Assembly: GCF_025717005.1 (NCBI RefSeq)
Contig: NZ_JAOVZU010000003.1
Coordinates: 345,771 to 409,770 of the forward strand
Origin: Actinotalea endophytica
Lineage (GTDB): Bacteria > Actinomycetota > Actinomycetes > Actinomycetales > Cellulomonadaceae
DNA length: 64,000 nt
Direction of reading: 5' to 3'
Below the pieces are notes generated by a model. That model was given only the letters and a program-made list of their open reading frames with translations. It was not told the DNA's origin and did not search any database. This document shows positions 1-16,125 of this stretch, piece by piece. A program made the position numbers and the translations under genes. Position 1 is the first letter of the stretch; every line of letters starts with the position of its first letter.

Positions 1-38
1 CCGTGGCCCGGCCGCGCGGCGGGCGGCACCCAGGCGTG

Positions 39-68
39 GGTGCTCGCGGGGGACGCCCGGCGAGCACC
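39..68 (-). terminator. Hairpin after the ATP synthase/nucS gene string
   Basis: A 9-bp perfect inverted repeat (GGTGCTCGC at 39-47, GCGAGCACC at 60-68) encloses a 12-base GC-rich loop. It lies about 33 bases beyond the nucS stop codon, where the operon transcript should end. There is no T tract, as is common for actinobacterial terminators. The terminator role is inferred. Confidence 0.55.
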
Positions 69-100
69 TCCCCCGGTTCGGGGTAACGGCGCAGGTACCG

Positions 101-796
101 CTAGAAGAGCCGCGAGTCCACGTCGTCGACGCCACGCATCGCGTCATAGTCCAGGACCAGGCAGGCGATGCCGCGGTCGGTGGCCAGGACGCGCGCCTGC
201 GGCTTGATCTCCTGCGCGGCGAAGACCCCGCGCACCGGGGCGAGCAGCGGGTCGCGGCCGAGCAGCTCCAGGTAGCGCGTCAGCTGCTCGACACCGTCGA
301 TGTCGCCACGCCGCTTGATCTCGACGGCGACCGTGCCGCCGGCCGGGTCACGCGCCAGGATGTCCACCGGCCCGATCGCGGTCGGGAACTCCCGGCGGAC
401 CAGGATGTGCCCATCGCCGAGCAGGTGGATCTGCTCGGCCAGCAGCGTCTGGAGATGGGCCTCGACGCCGTCCTTGACCAGCCCGGGGTCCACGCCGAGG
501 TCGTGGCTCGTGTCGTGCAGGACCTCGTGCACCTCGATCTCGAGGCGGTCGTCGGACTTCGTGTGCTGCACCACCCAGACCTCGGCGACCCCGCGCTCCG
601 CCGCGTCGTCGTCGGGGGCGACGACCGTGGTGGTGCACGGCGGGCTCATCCAGTTCAGCGGCTTGTAGGAACCGCCGTCGGAGTGCAGCAGCACGCTGCC
701 GTCGGCCTTGACGACGACGAGCCGGGTCGCGAGCGGCAGGTGCGCCGACAGACGACCGGTGTAGCGCGCGGCACACCGCGCGACGAGCAGCCGCAC
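101..796 (-). CDS. nucS: Endonuclease NucS (EndoMS), non-canonical mismatch repair
   Basis: NucS cuts both strands at mismatches and replaces MutS/MutL in most Actinobacteria. The 231-residue protein has the usual length, with an N-terminal DNA-binding half and a C-terminal RecB-like nuclease half. Candidate catalytic residues are D145 (in GPVDIL) and E159/K161 (in VEIK). The C-terminal tail ends in SRLF, which resembles the sliding-clamp binding tail of this family. The GTG start abuts the TGA of the DUF2550 gene without a gap, so translation is probably coupled. It is the last gene of the ATP synthase string, the usual actinobacterial position. Confidence 0.93.
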   Translation of the reverse strand: MRLLVARCAARYTGRLSAHLPLATRLVVVKADGSVLLHSDGGSYKPLNWMSPPCTTTVVAPDDDAAERGVAEVWVVQHTKSDDRLEIEVHEVLHDTSHDLGVDPGLVKDGVEAHLQTLLAEQIHLLGDGHILVRREFPTAIGPVDILARDPAGGTVAVEIKRRGDIDGVEQLTRYLELLGRDPLLAPVRGVFAAQEIKPQARVLATDRGIACLVLDYDAMRGVDDVDSRLF

Positions 797-1219
797 TCAG
801 AGCGCCCGAGCTCGTCGGGGCCGGGACTCGAGCCAGGACACCAGACCCGCGTAGGCGGCCGAGGACATCGTGAGCGCGAACGACTCCTCGCCGTGACGAC
901 ACTGGGTCACCACGAGCGAGCGCCCCATCGCGTCCACCTCGTCCAGCTCCTCCCACTCGATCAGCTCGAGCCGATCACGATCCCAGGTCTCCGAGGGCCG
1001 CGGCGACAGCGACACGAGGCGCCACCACTCCAACCGCCCGGTCGCGTACTGCGCGATCCCAGGTGCACGGGCCGCCGGGACCTTGCTCGGGCTCCACACG
1101 CAGATGAACGAGCCGACCCGGCGGGCGAGCGTGCGGCGACGGGACATCAGCAGGCCGGTCAGGACGACCACGGCGATGAGCGCGAGGCTCAGCACCACGA
1201 CGGCGACCGGCTCGTGCAC
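797..1219 (-). CDS. DUF2550 family membrane protein
   Basis: A 140-residue protein of unknown biochemical function. One N-terminal membrane segment (about residues 5-24) is followed by the basic stretch SRRRTLARR, which predicts a cytoplasmic C-terminal domain. That domain carries the family-typical GSFICVW segment near residue 37. It sits between atpC and nucS, with three bases between the atpC stop and this GTG start. The gene is a constant companion of the ATP synthase operon in Actinobacteria, but no role in the enzyme is shown by the sequence. Confidence 0.85.
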   Translation of the reverse strand: MHEPVAVVVLSLALIAVVVLTGLLMSRRRTLARRVGSFICVWSPSKVPAARAPGIAQYATGRLEWWRLVSLSPRPSETWDRDRLELIEWEELDEVDAMGRSLVVTQCRHGEESFALTMSSAAYAGLVSWLESRPRRARAL

Positions 1220-1222
1220 GCG

Positions 1223-1497
1223 CTAGCCCCGCGAGCCCTCGAGGACTTCGGCCGAGTCCACCACCACGGTCACCTGGTTGGCGTCGACCGACAGGAACCC
1301 CGCGTCGATGTGCGCGGTGAGCACCGAGCCGTCCATGCCGCGGACGCGCACCGTGCCGGGGCGCAGCACCGACAGCAGCGGGGCATGGCCGACCAGGATG
1401 CCGACGTCACCCTCCGCCGCCGGAGCGCTCACCATGGTCGCCTCCCCGGACCACACGACGCGGTCCGAGGCGACCAGCTCGACCTCGAGGTTCGCCA

Positions 1498-1498
<1 letters not shown>
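1223..1498 (-). CDS. atpC: ATP synthase epsilon subunit
   Basis: The epsilon subunit is part of the F1 central stalk and couples rotation to catalysis. At 91 residues it is a short form: it holds the N-terminal beta-sandwich, with the typical GDVGILVGHAPLLS segment at about 31-44, and lacks most of the C-terminal two-helix inhibitory domain. Short epsilon subunits are usual in this phylum. Its GTG start overlaps the atpD TAG by one base (TAGTG), which implies coupled translation. Confidence 0.95.
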
Positions 1499-3021
<1,523 letters not shown>

Positions 3022-3915
3022 CTAGGAGGCGGCCAGCGCGTCGGCGCCGGACACGATCTCGCTGATCTCCTGGGTGATCTCGGACTGGCGAGCCTGGTTC
3101 GCCAGCCGGGTGTAGGTGCGGATGAGGTCCTCGGCGTTGTCCGTCGCAGTGTGCATCGCGCGCTGCCGCGCCGCGAGCTCCGACGCGGCGGCCTGGAGCA
3201 GGCAGGACCGGATCCGGCTCTGCACGTAGCGCGGCAGCAGCGCGTCGAGCACCACCTCGGGCGACGGTTCGTAGTCGTACAGCGGGAGCGCCTCATGGGT
3301 CTCGTCCGCAGCGGCCTCGACGACCTCGAGCGGCAGCATCCGCAGGATCTGCGGGGTCTGGGTCACCATGTTGACGAACTGCGTGTACACGATGTGCAGC
3401 TCGCCGACGCCGCCGTTCGCCTCCGGGGTCAGGAACGCCTCGAGCAGCGTGCCGGCGATCTCCGCGGTCAGCTCACGGGACGGCGCGTCGGACTCACCGG
3501 TCCAGGTCTTCGCCATCTCGCGGTCCCGGAACGTGAAGTACGACGCGGCACGGCGCCCGACGACGTAGAGCACCGCCTCCTTGCCGTCCTCGGCGAGGCG
3601 CCCCACCAGCCGCTCGGACTCGCGCAGCACCGACGCCGTGTACGCCCCGGCCATGCCGCGGTCGGCACCGATCACGAGCACCGCGACGCGCTTGGCGTCC
3701 GGGCGCTCGGTGGTCAGCGGGTGGTCGACGCCTGCGTGCGTCGCCACGGCCGAGACCGCGCGGGTGACCGCACGGGCGTACGGGCCCGCGGAGGAGACCC
3801 GCTCGCGCGCCTTGCCGATCCGGGAGGCGGCGATGAGCTCCATCGCACGGAAGATCTTCTTCAGCGACTGTGTCGACCGGATCCGCTGCCGGTAGACGCG
3901 CTGCTGACCCCCCAC
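3022..3915 (-). CDS. atpG: ATP synthase gamma subunit
   Basis: The gamma subunit forms the rotating central shaft of F1. The 297-residue protein starts [12 protein letters not shown] and has the conserved N-terminal helix ([17 protein letters not shown]) and C-terminal helix ([20 protein letters not shown]) that make the coiled coil. The GTG start lies two bases after the atpA stop codon. Order and spacing match the standard atp operon. Confidence 0.97.
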   Translation of the reverse strand: MGGQQRVYRQRIRSTQSLKKIFRAMELIAASRIGKARERVSSAGPYARAVTRAVSAVATHAGVDHPLTTERPDAKRVAVLVIGADRGMAGAYTASVLRESERLVGRLAEDGKEAVLYVVGRRAASYFTFRDREMAKTWTGESDAPSRELTAEIAGTLLEAFLTPEANGGVGELHIVYTQFVNMVTQTPQILRMLPLEVVEAAADETHEALPLYDYEPSPEVVLDALLPRYVQSRIRSCLLQAAASELAARQRAMHTATDNAEDLIRTYTRLANQARQSEITQEISEIVSGADALAAS

Positions 3916-3917
3916 GC

Positions 3918-5549
<1,632 letters not shown>

Positions 5550-5620
5550 GGTCTGTCGTCTCCTCCTCGTGGACCACGTGCGGTCCTCCTGCCCGGGCCG
5601 CAGTGGCCCGGAACGCCGGC

Positions 5621-7301
<1,681 letters not shown>

Positions 7302-8156
7302 TCAGTGCTCCTCCTCGACCGCCATGTTGAGGTACGCGGCGGACAGGAGGGTGAAGATGTAGGCCTGCAGGGCGGCCACCAGGATCTCGAACAGCGTGAA
7401 CGCGATCCCGGCACCCAGCGACAGCAGCGAGGCGGCCTTGAGTGCGCCGCCCGCCTCGAAGAGGAAGAACTGCGTCGCCGAGAAGCAGAGCACCAGGATC
7501 AGGTGCCCGGAGATCATGTTGGCGGTGAGTCGGAGCGCCAGGGTGGCCGGCCGGAACAGGAACACCTGGAGCGCCTCGATCGGCGTCACCAGCACGTAGA
7601 GGAACGCCGGCAGGCCCGGCGGGAAGAGGCTGTTCTTGAGGTAGCCACCGACGCCGAACTTGCTCACACCGGCCCACAGGTAGGTCACGTAGACCCACAG
7701 CGCGAGCACGATCGGCATCCCGATGAGCGCCGTCGTGGCGATGTTCAGGAACGGGATCACGCCGGTGATGTTGAAGAACAGGATCGAGAAGAAGATCGTG
7801 GTGAGCAGCGGCACGAACCGCCGCGCGTTGTGACCGAGGATCTCCTCCGCGATGTTGACCCGGACGAAGTCCAGCCCCATCTCCAGGACGTTCTGGAACC
7901 GACCCGGCACGACCTTGGCCCGACGGGCACCGATCACGAAGATCGTGACCAGGACGACCGTCGTGAACAGCCGCACCAGGATGATCCGGTTGATCTCGAA
8001 CGGCGTCCCGGCGAAGAAGATCGGGTCGGGGAAGAACTCGGCGATCGACGGGGCGTGGAAGCCGCTGTCATCACCGGAGGCGGCGAGCGGAAGAATCGTC
8101 GCGACGGTGGACAGGGCGCTCTCCCGGGTGGTCGTGAGTCGGAGTGGACCGCGCAC
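7302..8156 (-). CDS. atpB: ATP synthase a subunit
   Basis: The a subunit forms the Fo proton half-channels, 284 residues with five to six membrane segments. The essential stator arginine lies in ATLALRLTANMISGH, near residue 205. The proposed GTG start gives about 35 residues before the FAGTPFEIN segment. No other strong start lies in this stretch, but the exact start is not certain. The gene is 143 bases after atpI, so it may have its own promoter. Confidence 0.94.
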   Translation of the reverse strand: MRGPLRLTTTRESALSTVATILPLAASGDDSGFHAPSIAEFFPDPIFFAGTPFEINRIILVRLFTTVVLVTIFVIGARRAKVVPGRFQNVLEMGLDFVRVNIAEEILGHNARRFVPLLTTIFFSILFFNITGVIPFLNIATTALIGMPIVLALWVYVTYLWAGVSKFGVGGYLKNSLFPPGLPAFLYVLVTPIEALQVFLFRPATLALRLTANMISGHLILVLCFSATQFFLFEAGGALKAASLLSLGAGIAFTLFEILVAALQAYIFTLLSAAYLNMAVEEEH

Positions 8157-8299
8157 CAGTGCCTGGCGGCACCGCGACGGACCGTGACGTCGCAGGAATC
8201 CTAACCCATGAGGGCGGCTGCCCGACGAACCCGGAGCGGCCCGTCCACACGCCGGTCAGCATGCGTGCCGACCCGCTTCCCGGGCCCGCCGGGCTGCCC

Positions 8300-8761
8300 T
8301 CAGTCCTGCGACGGCGGGGTGGGCTGGACGTACGGCATCCGCGACTTGGTGACCGCGAGGTAGTCCAGGTAGACCGAGCCGAGGACCCCCACCACGAGCG
8401 TCAGCGCGAGCATGTTCCGGTCGTAGAAGGTCTGGTCCTGCAGCAGCGCCAGCACCGCGATCACCACGACGATCTTCACCAACCAGGCGCCGAGGATCAC
8501 GGCACCCGTGACCGCGACCGAGGCGTCCGCGGTGCGCAGGTTGGACAGCACCGTCGTGCCGGAGAACACCAGGGCGATGCCGACGCCGATCAAGGCGCCC
8601 CACACGCCCGCGGCGCCCGCGGTGAGCCACCCCACGAGCGAGCCGACCACGGTCAGGCCGGCGAGCAGCCAGAGCAGGTGGCGCAGCGCACGGCGCAGCA
8701 CGGCGCGCACCTGGTCGGCCACGCTCGGCTCGCCCGCCGTGTACGGGGTCTGGGAGGTCAT
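8300..8761 (-). CDS. atpI: AtpI-like membrane protein
   Basis: A 153-residue protein with four predicted membrane segments between about residues 30 and 135, followed by a short polar C-terminus. It lies directly upstream of atpB, where actinobacterial AtpI-type proteins (assembly factor or ion chaperone of the c ring) sit. Its ATG overlaps the stop codon of the upstream glycosyltransferase gene by four bases. A longer open frame exists upstream, but it runs through that gene and is a shadow. Assignment rests on position and topology more than on a motif. Confidence 0.75.
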   Translation of the reverse strand: MTSQTPYTAGEPSVADQVRAVLRRALRHLLWLLAGLTVVGSLVGWLTAGAAGVWGALIGVGIALVFSGTTVLSNLRTADASVAVTGAVILGAWLVKIVVVIAVLALLQDQTFYDRNMLALTLVVGVLGSVYLDYLAVTKSRMPYVQPTPPSQD

Positions 8762-9867
8762 GCTGATCCTTCCTGGCGACGGACCCGGCCGCGCAGCGGG
8801 CCCAGGGTGAGCAGGAGCGCGACCACCGAGCCGATGCCGAGGAACACGAGCGTCTGTCTCGCGGACCACACCACCAGGGAGGCCGCGCCGAACGCGAACA
8901 GCGCCGTCCACAGGTAGAGGATCGCCACGGCCCGACGCTGCGAGTGGCCGATCTGCAGCATCCGGTGGTGCAGGTGCAGCCGGTCGGGGTGGAACGGCGA
9001 CTTGCCGCGACCCATCCGCCGCACGACGGCCAGGCCCATGTCGAGCAGCGGCAGCAGGAGCACCGCGACCGGCAGCAGGAGCGGCAGGAACGCCGGCACC
9101 GTCTGGCGGGAGTCGAGCGTGACCGCGTCGATCTGACCGGTCACCACGATGCCCGCCGCCGCGAAGGTCAGGCCGATCAGCATCGACCCGGAGTCGCCCA
9201 TGAAGATCCGCGCCGGGTTGACGTTGTGCGGCAGGAACCCGACGCACGCCCCGACCAGCACGGCGATGATCACGCTCGCGATGTTGGCGTAGTCGGTCGA
9301 GATGTTCCGGGTCAGCAGGTACGTGTAGAGCAGGAACGCGCTGCCACCGATCGCGGCGACCCCGGCCGCGAGCCCGTCCAGGCCGTCGACGAAGTTCACC
9401 GCGTTGATCGCCACCACGACCACGAGCACGGTCACCGCGAGCGACAGCCGGCTGGACGTGATGGTCAGCGAGTGGCCGGTGGGCAACGCGTACAGCTGCA
9501 CGCCGCCCCACCACGCCATCAGCCCCGCCGCCAGCGACTGCCCGGCGAGCTTGGTGAGCCAGTCGAGCTCCCAGATGTCGTCGGCCACCCCGAGCAGCGT
9601 GACCAGGGTCGCCGCACCGAGCACACCCCAGGCCGTGGGCGAGGAGAACGCCTGCGCGAGGAACGGGATCCGGGAGCCGACCAGCAACGCGAGCGCGAGG
9701 CCGATCAGCATCGCGACGCCGCCCATCCGCGGGATCGGCTCGGTGTGCACGTCGCGGTCGCGCACCGCGGTGATCGCCCCGCTGCGCACCGCCAGGACGC
9801 GCACCAGGGGCGTGCTGAGCCAGGCGCCGGCCGCGGCCACCAGCACCAGCAGCAGGTAGACCCTCAT
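8758..9867 (-). CDS. Undecaprenyl-phosphate N-acetylhexosamine-1-phosphate transferase (WecA/TagO/MraY superfamily)
   Basis: An integral membrane enzyme that moves a sugar-1-phosphate from a UDP-sugar to a polyprenyl phosphate, the first lipid-linked step of wall glycopolymer or arabinogalactan synthesis. The 369-residue chain has about ten membrane helices. Superfamily motifs are VADDIWELDW (paired Asp), NFVDGLDGLAAG, and the cytoplasmic HPDRLHLHHRML histidine loop near residue 290. Position before atpI and after tsaC is the usual actinobacterial arrangement (wecA/rfe). Substrate sugar cannot be read from the sequence. Confidence 0.88.
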   Translation of the reverse strand: MRVYLLLVLVAAAGAWLSTPLVRVLAVRSGAITAVRDRDVHTEPIPRMGGVAMLIGLALALLVGSRIPFLAQAFSSPTAWGVLGAATLVTLLGVADDIWELDWLTKLAGQSLAAGLMAWWGGVQLYALPTGHSLTITSSRLSLAVTVLVVVVAINAVNFVDGLDGLAAGVAAIGGSAFLLYTYLLTRNISTDYANIASVIIAVLVGACVGFLPHNVNPARIFMGDSGSMLIGLTFAAAGIVVTGQIDAVTLDSRQTVPAFLPLLLPVAVLLLPLLDMGLAVVRRMGRGKSPFHPDRLHLHHRMLQIGHSQRRAVAILYLWTALFAFGAASLVVWSARQTLVFLGIGSVVALLLTLGPLRGRVRRQEGSA

Positions 9868-9886
9868 CCGCGCGCCCCCGCAGCGG

Positions 9887-10528
9887 TCACGACGCCTCCG
9901 CCTCGGTCACGTCCGCGACCTCGCGCAGCCGGTCGAGCCCGATCGCACCGGCGCGCACGAGCCGCAGACCGTCGGTCGCGTCGACGATCGACGACGCGAC
10001 CCCGCCGGGCGCGGCGCCCGCGTCGAGGTACACGCTCACCACGTCCCCGAGCTGTTCCGCGGCATCTGCCGCGGTGAGCGCCGCCGGGTTGCCGGTGCGG
10101 TTCGCCGACGAGACCGCGAGCGGGCCGGTCCGGGCCAGCAGCGCCAGGGCGGCCTGGTGGTCCGGCATCCGCACCGCGACCGTGCCGCGGGTCTCGCCGA
10201 GGTCCCAGGTCAGCGAGGGCTGCGCGCGCAGGATCACGGTCAGACCGCCCGGCCAGAACGCCTCGACCAGCGCCCGGGCGGCGTCCGGCACGTCGGTGCA
10301 CAGGCCGTCGAGCGTCGGCACGGCAGGCACCAGCACCGGCGGCGGCATCTGCCGGCCGCGGCCCTTGGCTGCGAGCAACGAGGCGACCGCCCGCGCGTCG
10401 AAGGCATCGGCGGCGATGCCGTAGACGGTGTCGGTCGGCAGCACCACGAGGCCGCCGCGGCCCAGGGCGTGCACCGCCTCGTCGAGCGCCGGGCCCCACG
10501 TGGCCGGGTCGGTGCAGTCCCTCATCAC
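9887..10528 (-). CDS. tsaC: L-threonylcarbamoyladenylate synthase (TsaC/Sua5 family)
   Basis: Makes threonylcarbamoyl-AMP from threonine, bicarbonate and ATP for the t6A37 tRNA modification. The 213-residue protein is the single-domain YrdC fold. It shows the family N-terminal signature GGLVVLPTDTVYGIAADA (about 29-46), AAKGRGRQMPPPVLV (KxR-type motif), and SSANRTGNPA. GTG and ATG codons lie side by side at the start and overlap the prmC stop codon, so the genes are coupled. Confidence 0.92.
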   Translation of the reverse strand: MMRDCTDPATWGPALDEAVHALGRGGLVVLPTDTVYGIAADAFDARAVASLLAAKGRGRQMPPPVLVPAVPTLDGLCTDVPDAARALVEAFWPGGLTVILRAQPSLTWDLGETRGTVAVRMPDHQAALALLARTGPLAVSSANRTGNPAALTAADAAEQLGDVVSVYLDAGAAPGGVASSIVDATDGLRLVRAGAIGLDRLREVADVTEAEAS

Positions 10529-11496
10529 GCCGCGAGTCTACGGGCGGTGACCATCCGGTCCCGGCCCGCCAGGTCGGCGCGCGTCGCCACGTCCGTGAAG
10601 GCACCGGTCGCCGCCACGAGGGCTCGGACGGCGTCCGCCTGCACCTCGGCGTGCTCCATCACGAACAACCCGCCGGGCCGGAGCAGGGCCGCCGCACGCT
10701 CGACGACGGCCCGCGGCACGTCGAGCCCGTCCGCACCGCCCCCGTACAGCGCGAGGTCGGGGTCGTGGTCACGCACCTCCGGCTCGAGCGGCACCCGGTC
10801 GGGCGGGATGTACGGGGGGTTCGACACGACGACGTCGACCTCCCCCACGAGCTCGGCGAGCAGCCCGGGGTCCCGGACGTCGCCGCCGAGCACCTGCACG
10901 TGCCCCGCACCGACCGCGGCGGCGTTGCTCCGGGTCAGGTCGACGGCGTCGGCCGAGAGGTCGACGGCCACCACGCGCGAGCCGGGCACCTCGGTCGCCA
11001 CGGCGAGGGCGATGCCGCCGGCACCGCAGCACAGGTCCACCACGAGCGCGTCCCGACCGGCCGCGCCCCGGGCGAGCGCGTCGTCCACGGCGACCTGGGC
11101 GACGCTCTCGGTCTCCGGACGCGGCACGAAGACCCCGGGCGCGACCCGGAGCGTGAGGTGACGGAACGGCGCGTGGCCGACGATGTGCTGCAGCGGCTCG
11201 CGGCGCACCCGCCGGTCGGTCACCGCGGCGAGCTCGGCCACCTGGCTCGCGGTGAGCGACTCGGGCAGCGGGTACGGCAGGGTCGGCCGGTCGAGCACGT
11301 GCGCGAGCAGCACCCGCGCGTCCGCGTCGGGCGACGGCACGCCCGCCCCGGCCAGCAGCGTGCGCACGGCCCGCAGGTGTGCCGCCGCCGTCGGCGCGCC
11401 ACGGACCGGATCCGGCGCACGATCCGACCCGGGGTCGGGCACCGGCTCGGGCACGGGGGCACGCACGGCGTCGGCTCCGTCGGATCGGTGGGTCAC
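10525..11496 (-). CDS. prmC: Peptide chain release factor N5-glutamine methyltransferase
   Basis: Methylates the GGQ glutamine of release factors using S-adenosylmethionine. The 323-residue protein has the SAM-binding DLCCGAGG at 154-161 and the NPPY active-site motif at 226-229 followed by IPP. Residues 1-35 are a Pro/Asp-rich extension absent from most homologues, with the usual helical N-domain starting near residue 36. The true start might be internal, although no strong ribosome site was seen. It lies directly downstream of its substrate gene prfA, two bases apart. Confidence 0.93.
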   Translation of the reverse strand: MTHRSDGADAVRAPVPEPVPDPGSDRAPDPVRGAPTAAAHLRAVRTLLAGAGVPSPDADARVLLAHVLDRPTLPYPLPESLTASQVAELAAVTDRRVRREPLQHIVGHAPFRHLTLRVAPGVFVPRPETESVAQVAVDDALARGAAGRDALVVDLCCGAGGIALAVATEVPGSRVVAVDLSADAVDLTRSNAAAVGAGHVQVLGGDVRDPGLLAELVGEVDVVVSNPPYIPPDRVPLEPEVRDHDPDLALYGGGADGLDVPRAVVERAAALLRPGGLFVMEHAEVQADAVRALVAATGAFTDVATRADLAGRDRMVTARRLAA

Positions 11497-11498
11497 GC

Positions 11499-12596
11499 TC
11501 AGCCCCGGGCCGCCGCGGCGAGCCGGGCAGCCTCGTCAGCGTCGATCGCGGAGCGCACGACGGGCTCGAGGTCGCCGGCGAGCACCTGGTCGAGGTTGTA
11601 CGCCTTGTAGCCCGTGCGATGGTCGGCGACCCGGTTCTCGGGGAAGTTGTAGGTGCGGATCCGCTCCGAGCGGTCGACGGTGCGCACCTGCGACCGACGA
11701 GCGGCCGCAGCCTCGGCGTCCGCTGCCTCCTGGCGGGCGGCGAGCAGCCGCGCGCGCAGGATCCGCATCGCCTGCTCCTTGTTCTGCAGCTGCGACTTCT
11801 CGTTCTGGCAGGACACCACCAGACCGGTGGGCAGGTGCGTGATGCGCACCGCAGAGTCCGTCGTGTTGACGCTCTGCCCGCCGGGTCCCGAGGACCGGTA
11901 CACGTCGATCCGCAGCTCGGCCGGGTCGATCTCGACCTCGGTCGCGTCGTCGGCCTCCGGGAGCACCAACACGCCGGCAGCCGACGTGTGGATCCGGCCG
12001 GCGGACTCGGTGACCGGCACGCGCTGCACGCGGTGCACGCCACCCTCGTACTTCAGGTGGGCCCAGACGCCCTCGCCGGACTCGGGCACCTCGCGCGCCT
12101 TCACCGCGAGCGTCGCGTCCTTGACCCCGCCGAGGTCCGACTCGGTCAGGTCCAGGAGCTGGGTCGTCCACCCCTTGCGGTCCGCATAGCGCTGGTACAT
12201 GCGCAGCAGGTCCCCCGCGAAGAGTGCGGACTCCTCGCCGCCCTCACCCGCCTTGATCTCGAGCAGCACGTCGCGGCCGTCGTCGGGGTCGCGCGGCACG
12301 AGCACGCGACGCAACGCCTCCGCCGCGGTGTCCCGCGCCTCGGCGAGCTCCGCGGCCTCGTCGGCGAAGGACGGGTCCTCGGCGGCCAGCTCGGCCGCGG
12401 CGACGGCGTCCCCACGAGCGGCGGACCACTCCTGGTACGCCCCGACCACGCGACGCAGCTCGGCGTAGCGTCGCGCGACCCGGCGGGCCCGTCCGGCGTC
12501 CGCGTGCAGCGCGGGGTCGGCGAGCTGCGCCTCGAGGTCGGCGTGCTCGGCGAGCATCGGCGCGAGGGCGCCGCTCGGGTCGAACTCCTCGCTCAC
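11499..12596 (-). CDS. prfA: Peptide chain release factor 1
   Basis: Recognises UAA and UAG stop codons. The 365-residue chain carries the codon-reading PxT motif as PVT at 194-196 (PAT in E. coli RF1) and the peptidyl-hydrolysis GGQ at 239-241 in [13 protein letters not shown] start. The PVT rather than PAT form keeps the required proline and threonine, so RF1 specificity is expected. It follows rpmE by 90 bases. Confidence 0.96.
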   Translation of the reverse strand: MSEEFDPSGALAPMLAEHADLEAQLADPALHADAGRARRVARRYAELRRVVGAYQEWSAARGDAVAAAELAAEDPSFADEAAELAEARDTAAEALRRVLVPRDPDDGRDVLLEIKAGEGGEESALFAGDLLRMYQRYADRKGWTTQLLDLTESDLGGVKDATLAVKAREVPESGEGVWAHLKYEGGVHRVQRVPVTESAGRIHTSAAGVLVLPEADDATEVEIDPAELRIDVYRSSGPGGQSVNTTDSAVRITHLPTGLVVSCQNEKSQLQNKEQAMRILRARLLAARQEAADAEAAAARRSQVRTVDRSERIRTYNFPENRVADHRTGYKAYNLDQVLAGDLEPVVRSAIDADEAARLAAAARG

Positions 12597-12641
12597 GACG
12601 CCTCCCGTCCGCTCCGCTCCCCTGACATGGCAGACGCCGAC

Positions 12642-12670
12642 GGGCCGCCACCGCGCAGGTGGCCGGGCCC
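12642..12670 (-). terminator. Possible hairpin between rpmE and prfA
   Basis: GCCACC (47-52 of this block) pairs with GGTGGC across a five-base loop, and an outer GGGCC/GGCCC pairing follows after a two-base bulge. It lies 17 bases after the rpmE stop codon and could partly terminate or process the transcript ahead of prfA. No T tract is present. Confidence 0.35.
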
Positions 12671-12686
12671 GCCGGCGTCCGGAGAG

Positions 12687-12905
12687 CTACTTGGCGGCGG
12701 TCTTCTTGCCGTACCGCGCCTCGAACCGGGCCACGCGGCCACCGGTGTCGAGGATCTTCTGCTTGCCCGTGTAGAACGGGTGGCAGGCGGAGCACACGTC
12801 GGCGTGGATCTGGCCGGACTTCGCGGTGCTCCGGGTGGTGAACGTGTTGCCGCAGGTGCAGGTCACCTCGGTCAGCACGTAGTCCGGGTGGATGTCCTTC
12901 TTCAC
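12687..12905 (-). CDS. rpmE: 50S ribosomal protein bL31 (zinc-binding form)
   Basis: A 72-residue large-subunit protein. It starts MKKDIHPDY, the family signature, and keeps the zinc ligands (TCTCGN near residue 16 and [10 protein letters not shown] near 36), so it is the zinc-containing C+ paralogue. The start chosen is a GTG with GAGGAG eight to thirteen bases upstream. The longer open frame upstream has no homology to L31. The C-terminus ends in KKTAAK. Confidence 0.96.
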   Translation of the reverse strand: MKKDIHPDYVLTEVTCTCGNTFTTRSTAKSGQIHADVCSACHPFYTGKQKILDTGGRVARFEARYGKKTAAK

Positions 12906-13036
12906 GGATCTCTCCTCATCAGGGCGCCTCCGGGTCGCGGGCGGTTGCCCACGTGAACCGGAAGCCAAGGGGACAGTCTGCCATGGCTCGGGCACAACGT
13001 CCGAACCGGGGTCGTTGTTCCCGGGGTGGTCGGGTC

Positions 13037-14947
<1,911 letters not shown>

Positions 14948-15198
14948 GAAGGATCCTTCCCCCTCGTCGGCGGCTTTCACGTACGTGGGTGTGCCGCATC
15001 GTCACGTCCGATGGATTGATCGGTACGTCCCGCGCCGACCGACCGCGCTCCGCGACGAACGGACCGGGGGTGGCGGGTACCCACCGGATCGGCTGGTTGA
15101 CAGCGCGTCAGGATCCCGGGGGGTGGCCTCAGGATAGCACCGGCACCACCCCGCCTCGCGCCACCGGCCGAATTCACCCGACCGTGTGTCGCGGCGGC
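14948..15198 (-). promoter_or_regulatory. Leader and promoter region of rho
   Basis: This 251-base gap precedes rho. On the minus strand an extended -10-like element TGC-TATCCT lies at 15139-15131, which would give a leader near 175 bases. A GGGGTGG/CCACCCC dyad (15120-15126 with 15146-15152) overlaps it and could also act as a weak terminator for thrB. Long leaders are common for Rho autoregulation, but no experiment-like signal can be read here. The promoter call is tentative. Confidence 0.35.
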
Positions 15199-16125
15199 TC
15201 ACAAGCGCTCGGCCAGCGCCCCTCCGGCAAGACCGGGCGCGAGCACGCGCCACTCGTCACGGACCCCGAGCCCGCCGAGCACCTGCTCGCGGGCCTGGAA
15301 GCCACGGTCGCCGTCGGACGCGCGCTCCAGCACGAGCACCGACGGGCCCGCGCCCGAGACGACGGCCGCCTGGCCGACCTCGCGCAGAGCGGTCACCAGA
15401 CGCCAAGTCTCGGGCATCACCTCGGCGCGGTACGCCTGGTGCAGACGCTCTTCGGTGGCCTCGAACAGCAGGTTCGGACGGTGGCAGAGCGCCTGGACGA
15501 GGAGCGCCGAGCGCCCGGCGGTGAAGGCCGCGTCGGTGTGCGGCACGGTGGCCGGCAGCACCCCTCGCGCGGTGACGGTCGCGAGCCGCGAGCGCGGGAC
15601 CAGGACCACCGGAGTGATGTCCTCGTGCACCGGCAGCTGAGTCGCGTGCGGTCCGTCCGGGCTGGTCCACGAGATCGTCGCACCACCCAGGATGGCGGGT
15701 GCGGCGTTGTCCGGGTGTCCCTCGAACTCCGAGGCGATCTTGAACGCGCGGGTGTTGTACAGCGCCTCCGGCTCGGAGATCATCATGCGCGCCGCCAGGA
15801 TGCCGGCCACGACGGCGGCCGCGGACGAGCCCATCCCCCGACCGTGCGGGATGGTGTTCGTGCACCGCAGGCGCAGACCCGTCTGGGGGGCACCCACCTC
15901 GTCCAGCGCCGCCCGGATGGCACGCACGACGAGGTGGTCCTCACCGGTCGGCAGCTCACCTTCGCCCTCGCCGGTCACCTCCACCGAGACGTCGGCGGAC
16001 CCCAGCGCCCAGACCTCCACCTCGTCGTGGTGGCCCAGCGCCAGGCCCATCGCGTCGAAGCCGGGGCCCAGGTTCGCGCTGGTCGCAGGGACCCGGACCC
16101 GCACGTGGTCCGCCTCGAGCCTCAT
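15199..16125 (-). CDS. thrB: Homoserine kinase
   Basis: Phosphorylates homoserine in threonine synthesis (GHMP kinase family). The 308-residue chain has the N-terminal [19 protein letters not shown] segment, the ATP-binding loop [16 protein letters not shown] (near 98-113) and the C-terminal GAGPSVLVL motif. The ATG start overlaps the thrC TGA (ATGA), so it is translationally coupled. The open frame continues far upstream, but that part runs through thrC in another frame. Confidence 0.95.
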   Translation of the reverse strand: MRLEADHVRVRVPATSANLGPGFDAMGLALGHHDEVEVWALGSADVSVEVTGEGEGELPTGEDHLVVRAIRAALDEVGAPQTGLRLRCTNTIPHGRGMGSSAAAVVAGILAARMMISEPEALYNTRAFKIASEFEGHPDNAAPAILGGATISWTSPDGPHATQLPVHEDITPVVLVPRSRLATVTARGVLPATVPHTDAAFTAGRSALLVQALCHRPNLLFEATEERLHQAYRAEVMPETWRLVTALREVGQAAVVSGAGPSVLVLERASDGDRGFQAREQVLGGLGVRDEWRVLAPGLAGGALAERL